A DNA stretch of 64,000 nt, taken from assembly GCA_033791545.1 (NCBI GenBank), contig JASJGL010000159.1:30456-94455 (forward strand), given 5' to 3'. Of the stretch, positions 58,769 to 64,000 are shown one piece after another (the stretch's first letter is position 1; every line of letters starts with the position of its first letter). The notes under the pieces are model-generated. The model saw only the letters and a list, made by a program, of their open reading frames with translations, was not told the origin of the DNA and did no database searches. Origin of the DNA: Antarcticimicrobium sp033791545 (GTDB lineage: Bacteria > Pseudomonadota > Alphaproteobacteria > Rhodobacterales > Rhodobacteraceae). Position numbers and translations under genes: made by a program.

Positions 58769-59779
58769 ATGAGTAAGACCCTGACTGCGGCGCTGGCCCT
58801 CGGCGCGCCGTTTCTTTTCAATGCCTCCGGCGCCTTGGCGCAGGAGGCCAGCCGCTTCACGTGGGATGGCGAGATCGAAATCGACTATGAATCGGTCTTT
58901 GACTCCGACGTTCCCGCCAATGAAGGTGATACCGCCTATGGCTCTGGCGAATTCAACGCCGCCTATGCGCTGACCGACCGGGTGTCGATCTTTGGCGGGC
59001 TGACCTTCGAGGAGCTTGAGGACGCCGGTGGCAACACCGGCTACGGTTTCTATTTCCACGAATTGGGCCTGCAGTTCGAAACCGGCGCGGCCAGTTTCCA
59101 GATCGGCAAGGTCTCGCCCACCTTCGGCACCGCGTGGGACTCCGCAGCGGGCTTTTACGGCTCGGCGCTGGCCGAGGATTACGAGTTGAGCGAACAGATC
59201 GGCGTGCTGGCCGAACTCGATCTTGGCACCGCCGGTACGCTGGCGATGGGCCTGTTCTATGCCGACGATACCGGGCTGAGCGATTCCATCGGCTTCAACC
59301 GGGGCCGCAATTCCTCCACCGCCGGCGGTGCTGGCAACACCGGAGAGTTGAACAACGCCGCGCTGCAATGGTCCAAGGAATGGGGCGGAACCTTTGCCTA
59401 TGTGGGGGCGCGCTTCCTCACTGCCGGAACCGGCGACGTGAGCGACGAAACCGGCATCGTCGCCGGGCTTGGCCATTCGCTGGGCAACGGGCTCGACCTT
59501 TTCGGTGAAGTGGCGACCTTTGACGGTTATGGCGGCAGCGCCGACAACGCCACTTATGCCACGCTCAACGCAGCCTATGCGATTGGCGAGCTGACCCTCT
59601 CGGGCACCTATGCCATGCGCGACGTGGACAGCGCCGGGCGCACCGATCTGGTCTCGGTCGGGGCCGAGTATGAACTGGCCAACGGCATGACGCTGGGCGG
59701 CGCGCTGGCCCGGGTCGATGAGGCCGGGGTCGAAGACAGGCTGTTCGGGGTCAATCTGGTGATCCCGTTCGGCGGTTAG
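58769..59779 (+). CDS. Outer-membrane beta-barrel protein (porin-like)
   Basis: A 336-residue exported protein with a signal peptide (residues 1-23, ending ASGALAQ). The rest is made of alternating-polarity strands such as LTDRVSIFGGLTFEELEDAGG, ELGLQFETGAASFQIGKVSP and LTLSGTYAMRDVDSAGRTDL. It ends in Gly-Gly after NLVIPFG. It lacks a firm family name but looks like a small porin. It lies between imelysin and the di-heme gene, so it may be the outer-membrane entry for the iron ligand; this is inference. Confidence 0.75.
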   Translation: MSKTLTAALALGAPFLFNASGALAQEASRFTWDGEIEIDYESVFDSDVPANEGDTAYGSGEFNAAYALTDRVSIFGGLTFEELEDAGGNTGYGFYFHELGLQFETGAASFQIGKVSPTFGTAWDSAAGFYGSALAEDYELSEQIGVLAELDLGTAGTLAMGLFYADDTGLSDSIGFNRGRNSSTAGGAGNTGELNNAALQWSKEWGGTFAYVGARFLTAGTGDVSDETGIVAGLGHSLGNGLDLFGEVATFDGYGGSADNATYATLNAAYAIGELTLSGTYAMRDVDSAGRTDLVSVGAEYELANGMTLGGALARVDEAGVEDRLFGVNLVIPFGG

Positions 59780-59789
59780 ACTGACAGGG

Positions 59790-59824
59790 GCGGGCCGGGG
59801 CATCATCCTTTGACCCCGGCCCGC
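59790..59824 (+). terminator. Hairpin between porin and di-heme gene
   Basis: An 11-bp perfect stem GCGGGCCGGGG / CCCCGGCCCGC with a 13-nt loop, without a T-tract, begins 10 bp after the porin stop. It may be a partial terminator or an mRNA stabiliser in the operon. Confidence 0.5.
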
Positions 59825-59903
59825 TGGCGGCGCACCCTGTGCCGCAGACAAACCGGGGTTGGGGGGTATCGCCCTGCATCGCCCCGTGCTGAAAGTGACG
59901 ACA

Positions 59904-61463
59904 ATGCTGAAGATGATGTGGAGATACAAACGACCACCCGCCGCGCGTAACGGCTGGCTGCTCGCCGGGTTGTCCCTGATCGGTTTGGCGGCCTCGGGCC
60001 ATGGAATGATCGGGGCGGACGCGGACCCGCATCTGGCCCCCGCCCCCCCCAGCGCGGCGCAGGCGGTGCGGGCGGCAACGGCCCTGCGCCCGGTGCGGGA
60101 TTTCTCCAGCCCGGAGCCGTTCGAGGCCAACCCCGCCGGGGCCGCCACCGTGCGGCGCGCGGACAAACAGGCCTTTGCCCAGCCCGCCGCCACCCTGGAT
60201 TTCGAGAGCGAGCTTGATTTTCGCACCGGCAAGGCGTTGTTTGAAAAGCTCTGGGTGTCGTCGCCGTCCTCGACACTGGCCTCTGACGGGCTGGGGCCGC
60301 TTTACAACGCGCGCGCCTGTGAAAGCTGCCATATCCGCGACGGGCGCGGTCACCCGCCAGCCCCGGGCGAGGTGCCGGTCGGGCTGGTGCTGCACCTGTC
60401 GCGTCCGGTGGTGACCGAGGCAGGGGGGGCCCAGATCCCCGGCACGCATCCGACCGCTCCCGACCCGGTCTATGGCCGCCAATTGCAGACCCGCGCGCTG
60501 CGTGGTCTGTCCCCCGAATACCGCCTCTCGATCGATCACGACGAAATCGAGATCCCGCTTGCGGGCGGCGCACGCGCGATCTTGCGCGCCCCGCGCTATC
60601 GGCTGAACGATCTGGCCTATGGCCCGCTGGCAGCCGACACCATGATCAGCTCCCGAGCCGCGCCGCAGATGATCGGGCTGGGCCTGTTGGAGGCGATCCC
60701 GGCGGCCGATATCCTTGCCCAAGCAGACCCCGAGGATGGCGATGGCGACGGCATCTCGGGGCGCGCCAATATGGTTTGGTCGATGACCTATCAGCGCCCG
60801 ATGCTGGGCCGGTTCGGGCACAAGGCCGCCCAACCCAGCCTGCGCGATCAAAGCGCGCGGGCCTTTGCCGATGATCTGGGCCTGTCCACCCCGCTGCTGC
60901 CCGCCGGATGGGGCGATTGCAGCGCGGCGCAGGCGACGTGCCGCAGCGCGCCGCACGGCGACAAAGACGCGCGGCTGTTCGAGGTGGACGCAACCGGGCT
61001 TGATCTGGTGACGCGCTATGCCCGTAACCTGTCGGTGCCAGCCCGGCGCGATCAGGGCGACCCGCGGGTCTTGCGTGGCAAACAGCTGTTCCATGACACC
61101 GGCTGCAACGCCTGCCACCGGGCGAAATTCGTCACCCATGTGCTGCCTGAGCAGCCGGCGCAAAGCTTCCAACTGATCTGGCCCTATTCCGACATGCTCC
61201 TGCATGACATGGGCCCCGGTCTGGCCGACAATCGCCCCGAGGGCCGCGCCACCGGGCAGGAATGGCGCACCGCTCCACTTTGGGGGATCGGCTTGACCGA
61301 AACGGTCAGCGGTCAGGCCAGCTTTCTGCATGACGGGCGCGCGCGCACCCTGCTTGAGGCGATCCTCTGGCATGGCGGCGAGGCGCAGCCCCATCGCGAC
61401 CGGGTGATCGCGCTGCCGCCCGCCGACCGTACCGCCCTGATCCGTTTTCTGGAGAGCTTGTAA
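59904..61463 (+). CDS. Di-heme cytochrome c oxidoreductase (DUF1111 family)
   Basis: A 519-residue exported protein with an N-terminal hydrophobic segment (NGWLLAGLSLIGLAASGHG). Two heme c sites are seen: CESCH near residue 139 and CNACH near residue 401. The order and length fit the DUF1111 di-heme family that sits beside imelysins in iron-uptake loci. It could oxidise or reduce iron in the periplasm. The start is uncertain among ATG 59859, 59904 and 59916. It is followed by a second imelysin gene after 3 bp. Confidence 0.83.
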   Translation: MLKMMWRYKRPPAARNGWLLAGLSLIGLAASGHGMIGADADPHLAPAPPSAAQAVRAATALRPVRDFSSPEPFEANPAGAATVRRADKQAFAQPAATLDFESELDFRTGKALFEKLWVSSPSSTLASDGLGPLYNARACESCHIRDGRGHPPAPGEVPVGLVLHLSRPVVTEAGGAQIPGTHPTAPDPVYGRQLQTRALRGLSPEYRLSIDHDEIEIPLAGGARAILRAPRYRLNDLAYGPLAADTMISSRAAPQMIGLGLLEAIPAADILAQADPEDGDGDGISGRANMVWSMTYQRPMLGRFGHKAAQPSLRDQSARAFADDLGLSTPLLPAGWGDCSAAQATCRSAPHGDKDARLFEVDATGLDLVTRYARNLSVPARRDQGDPRVLRGKQLFHDTGCNACHRAKFVTHVLPEQPAQSFQLIWPYSDMLLHDMGPGLADNRPEGRATGQEWRTAPLWGIGLTETVSGQASFLHDGRARTLLEAILWHGGEAQPHRDRVIALPPADRTALIRFLESL

Positions 61464-61466
61464 CCC

Positions 61467-62483
61467 ATGCGACATCTGATTTCCGCCCTTGTCACCACGG
61501 TCTTTTCGCTGGCCGCGCTCCCCGCGCTGGCGGGGGGCCAGATCGACGCGATCCTTGACCGCCACGTGCTGCCGAAGATGCAGACGCTGGCTGAAACCAC
61601 GGCGGCGCTCGATGCCGCCGCGCGCGCCGATTGCACCCCCGAGGGCGTCGCGCTGCGTTCGGCCTTTGGCACCGCTTTCGACGCATGGATCGGCGTCAGC
61701 CATCTGCGCTTTGGCCCGGCCGAGACGCAGGCGCGCGGTTTTGCACTCGCCTTCTGGCCGGATACGCGCGGCATGACACCCAAGACCCTGCGCGGGTTGA
61801 TCGCCGCCGCTGACCCGGTTGTGGACAGCCCTGCGCGCTTTGCCACCGTCTCGGTCGCGGGCCGGGGATTCTATGCGCTGGAGTACCTGCTCTATGATCC
61901 CGAGATCGCGGCGCTGGGCATGGCCCCCTATCGCTGCACCCTGCTGCGCGCGATCACCGCCGACATGGCCAGCACCGCCGCCGAACTGAGCCGGGACTGG
62001 AGCGAACACTATGCCGGGCTGATGCGCATTCCGGGGCCGGACGGCCCCTATCAGAGCGATGAAGAGGTGCTGCAGGAATTCTTCAAGGCGTTCACCACCG
62101 GGCTTGAGATCAACGCAGATCTGCGGCTGGGTCGGCCCATGGGACAGATCGGCAAGCCGCGCCCGCTGCGGGCCGAGGCGCGCCGCTCGGGCCGCTCGCT
62201 CCGGCATGTGGAGGTCTCGTTGAAATCGCTGGAGGAACTGTCGGATCTGCTGGCGGGGGAAGACGGCGATCTCGCGGCGCGGATGACCCATGGTTTTGAC
62301 ACCGCGTTGGAGCGCGCAGAGCGGCTGGAGGACCCGGTATTCGCCGGGGTCGCCACGCCACAGGGGCGGCTGCGGGTTGAGGTGTTGCAACAGGCGATCA
62401 CGGCCATTCGCACTGCGGCCAATGAAGACATGGGTCCGGCGCTGGGTGTCGCGGCCGGGTTCAACTCGCTGGACGGAGACTGA
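61467..62483 (+). CDS. Imelysin-like periplasmic protein (second, H to Y variant)
   Basis: A 338-residue exported protein with a signal peptide (residues 1-22, ALAGG). It shares the imelysin fold: DAWIGVSHLRFGPAE, then GRGFYALEYLLYD where the usual GxHxxE motif has Tyr in place of His. It lies in the same operon as the first imelysin and starts 3 bp after the di-heme stop. A changed metal site or a structural role is possible. The next gene begins 2 bp after its stop. Confidence 0.85.
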   Translation: MRHLISALVTTVFSLAALPALAGGQIDAILDRHVLPKMQTLAETTAALDAAARADCTPEGVALRSAFGTAFDAWIGVSHLRFGPAETQARGFALAFWPDTRGMTPKTLRGLIAAADPVVDSPARFATVSVAGRGFYALEYLLYDPEIAALGMAPYRCTLLRAITADMASTAAELSRDWSEHYAGLMRIPGPDGPYQSDEEVLQEFFKAFTTGLEINADLRLGRPMGQIGKPRPLRAEARRSGRSLRHVEVSLKSLEELSDLLAGEDGDLAARMTHGFDTALERAERLEDPVFAGVATPQGRLRVEVLQQAITAIRTAANEDMGPALGVAAGFNSLDGD

Positions 62484-62485
62484 CC

Positions 62486-63568
62486 ATGACATCACGACGC
62501 GGGTTTCTGATCGGGATGCTGGCCGCCGGGCTGGCCCCAGTGGCAACATGGGCCGATGCGGGGGCGCCCGATTACCTGTCGGCCGGGCAGGGGCCGGACG
62601 GGACGCATTTCCTGTTTGGCCTCTCTGCCGAGGGCGCGATTCGGTTTCGCCAAGCGATTCCGGGGCGCGGTCATGCCGCTGCCGCCCATCCGCATCGGGC
62701 ACAGGCGATCGGCTTTGCCCGCCGACCGGGCACCTTTGCCTTTGTGCTCGATTGTGTCACCGGCCAGACCGTGGCCGAGCTGAGCGCACCACCGGGCCGC
62801 CATTTCTATGGTCATGGGGCGTTTTCCCGCGACGGTACGCGGCTTTTCACGACAGAGAATGACTATGACACCGCTGCGGGGGTTATTGGCGTCTGGGACG
62901 TTGCGGCAGGATATACGCGACTGGGCGAAGTCTCCTCCGGTGGGGTTGGCCCGCATGAGATCCGGTTGATGCCCGATGGCAAGACGCTGGTGATCGCCAA
63001 TGGCGGCATTGAGACCCATCCCGACAGCGGGCGCGCCAAGTTGAACATTCCGGTGATGCAGCCGAATCTCAGCTACCTCGACCTTGATGGGCAATTGCTT
63101 GAATCGGTCGAATTGCCGCCCGCGCTGCATATGAATTCCATCCGCCATATTGACCTGCGCGCCGACGGGCTGGTGGGCTTTGCCATGCAGTGGCAAGGCG
63201 GGCAGGGCGACCAACCCCCGGTTCTGGGCTTGCATAAGCGTGGCACCGCTCCGCGCCTGTGGGGCGGCGACGGGCTGAGCGATGCGCTGAACGGTTATGG
63301 CGGCAGCGTGGCGTTTTCCGGTGACGGGGGGTTGCTTGCGGTGTCCTCTCCGCGCGGCGGCATGGTGCAGGTGTTTGACGCGCGGACCGGCGCGCTGGCG
63401 CACAGCTTGGCGCTGGCGGATGTCTGCGGGGTGGGGGCGGCCCCGGGTGGATTTATCGTCTCCTCCGGCAGTGGCGCGCTGGTGCGGCTGCGGGACGGGC
63501 AGGCGCTGCCGCTGGATCGGGCCGAGGTGCGCTGGGACAATCATCTGGTGCGGCTGGGCGGGGCTTAG
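62486..63568 (+). CDS. DUF1513 Tat-exported protein
   Basis: A 360-residue protein starting MTSRRGFLIGMLAAGLAPV, a twin-arginine signal (RRGFL). The body is a WD40-like propeller (VGPHEIRLMPDGKTLVIANGG, MNSIRHIDLRADGLVGFAMQWQGG, GDGGLLAVSSPRGGMVQVFD). This is the DUF1513 family, which is found next to imelysin and DUF1111 genes. It completes the iron operon; its exact task is unknown. Confidence 0.85.
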   Translation: MTSRRGFLIGMLAAGLAPVATWADAGAPDYLSAGQGPDGTHFLFGLSAEGAIRFRQAIPGRGHAAAAHPHRAQAIGFARRPGTFAFVLDCVTGQTVAELSAPPGRHFYGHGAFSRDGTRLFTTENDYDTAAGVIGVWDVAAGYTRLGEVSSGGVGPHEIRLMPDGKTLVIANGGIETHPDSGRAKLNIPVMQPNLSYLDLDGQLLESVELPPALHMNSIRHIDLRADGLVGFAMQWQGGQGDQPPVLGLHKRGTAPRLWGGDGLSDALNGYGGSVAFSGDGGLLAVSSPRGGMVQVFDARTGALAHSLALADVCGVGAAPGGFIVSSGSGALVRLRDGQALPLDRAEVRWDNHLVRLGGA

Positions 63569-63694
63569 CCGCACCCCGAACGGTTCTGTACGATCCGGGG
63601 CGGAAACTCCCCGTTTCACGCGGCGCGTCGCAAGCGGCTGCGGCAGGCGCGAAACCTGCGATCCGCGACGTCAGGGAGAAGTGGTAGAGAGAAA

Positions 63695-63769
63695 TGGTAG
63701 CCCGTAGGGGAGTTGAACCCCTCTTTCCAGGTTGAAAACCTGGCGTCCTAACCGATAGACGAACGGGCC
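63695..63769 (-). tRNA. tRNA-Glu (anticodon UUC)
   Basis: On the minus strand a 75-nt cloverleaf can be drawn: acceptor GGCCCGT pairs with ACGGGCT, the D arm follows, the anticodon stem CCAGG/CCTGG has loop TTTTCAA (anticodon TTC), the T arm is AGGGG-TTCAACT-CCCCT, and CCA is encoded at the 3' end. The first pair is G-U. An identical second copy begins 176 bp away. Confidence 0.97.
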
Positions 63770-63945
63770 ACGGTGAGCGCGTGTCTATGCAATTGCGCGA
63801 CCGGGCGCAAGAGGGCGAAGGCAAAAAAAATACGGGCAATGTGAGGACGCTGCCGACAGCGCTTGCGCTGCAGCGGGCCGAATGGGCGACCGCATGTCAC
63901 GCGCGCTGTTGGCGCGTTTCAGATTGTAATTTCGTGGCGGGAAAA

Positions 63946-64000
63946 TGGTAGCCCGTAGGGGAGTTGAACCCCTCTTTCCAGGTTGAAAACCTGGCGTCCT
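63946..64000 (-). tRNA. tRNA-Glu (anticodon UUC), second copy, cut by window end
   Basis: The 55 visible bases, from the encoded CCA through the anticodon stem, are identical to those of the tRNA-Glu at 63695-63769. The D arm and the 5' acceptor lie outside the window. The two copies are in tandem on the minus strand. Confidence 0.95.

Noticed and set aside
59751..62702. A 983-residue minus-strand open frame opposite the di-heme and imelysin genes
   Set aside because: It lies opposite genes with clear family motifs; its sequence is low-complexity Arg/Gly/His text typical of antisense frames in GC-rich DNA.
63770..63945. A prophage or island attachment site at the tRNA-Glu pair
   Set aside because: No integrase is in the window, and the second tRNA copy is a whole gene as far as it can be seen, not a short att fragment.

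Overview
The window is 64 kb of high-GC chromosomal DNA from an alphaproteobacterium, most likely a Rhodobacteraceae (Roseobacter-type) organism. The evidence is the base composition, the many ATGA/GTGA overlaps, the overall gene complement (PleD-like cyclase, DUF983/Nudix pair, Mrp antiporter, FAD-SelD fusion, protocatechuate 4,5-cleavage genes) and an Rrf2/RirA-like TGA-N9-TCA iron operator. No transposase, integrase, phage gene or CRISPR array was seen. Coding density is high, with only two gene-free stretches longer than 300 bp (765-1152 and 22396-22714). All family assignments were made by reading motifs, without database searches.

Layout. 1-6590 (+): 3' end of glyS, a PPDK-like PEP-utilising enzyme, a secreted SleB-type cell-wall hydrolase and the overlapping folate pair folB-folP. 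6806-10064: ilvC on the minus strand, then two overlapping Lrp/AsnC regulators and a class V aminotransferase. 10138-14290: an XRE regulator with a palindrome just upstream of its start, DUF2061 plus a membrane fatty-acid desaturase, an EamA permease, and a DUF983/Nudix pair. 14500-16666: an EF-hand protein, an ECF sigma factor, a single-TM small protein and a CnrX/CpxP-like periplasmic sensor, an arrangement that looks like a CnrHYX-type signalling module. 16695-18122: a PleD-like diguanylate cyclase with an eroded receiver. 18305-25856 (-): a beta-oxidation block (fadJ, thiolase, GST, a small unknown, acyl-CoA dehydrogenase) headed by two MerR regulators.

25979-28250 holds two PaaI-type thioesterases and a MATE exporter in one overlapping operon. 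28401-30135 is DUF952-pyrD-arsC in overlapping order. 30264-34919 holds a periplasmic 5'-nucleotidase, a TPR-sulfotransferase, an SRAP (HMCES/YedK) protein and a MarR regulator. 35062-38407 is a convergent selU and FAD-selD pair for tRNA 2-selenouridine. 38432-44358 (-) is a complete Mrp/Pha-type Na+(K+)/H+ antiporter operon with A and B fused. 44557-48386 (-) is a three-subunit xanthine-dehydrogenase-family hydroxylase followed by a MoaD/ThiS-like protein, with a CbiX-like protein upstream.

49406-56984 is an aromatic-acid (protocatechuate/gallate-type) extradiol-cleavage cluster. It has two different ligAB pairs, ligI, ligC, a LysR-type regulator with two DNA-binding domains and a ThDP-dependent decarboxylase-like enzyme; the later steps (ligU, ligJ, ligK) are not in the window. 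57213-63568 (+) is an iron-acquisition-type operon behind a TGA-N9-TCA box: a small Cys-rich protein, imelysin, an outer-membrane barrel, a di-heme (DUF1111) oxidoreductase, a second imelysin-like protein and a DUF1513 Tat protein. The window closes with two identical tandem tRNA-Glu genes, the second cut by the window end.

The best candidates for new biology are the EF-hand/ECF-sigma/CnrX-like module, the mixed ligAB cluster with its double-HTH LysR, the MoaD-like tail of the hydroxylase operon, the PleD homologue lacking its phospho-acceptor, and a family of 23-bp intergenic repeats (GAGTATTT...AAGAAG) next to GC-rich hairpins.
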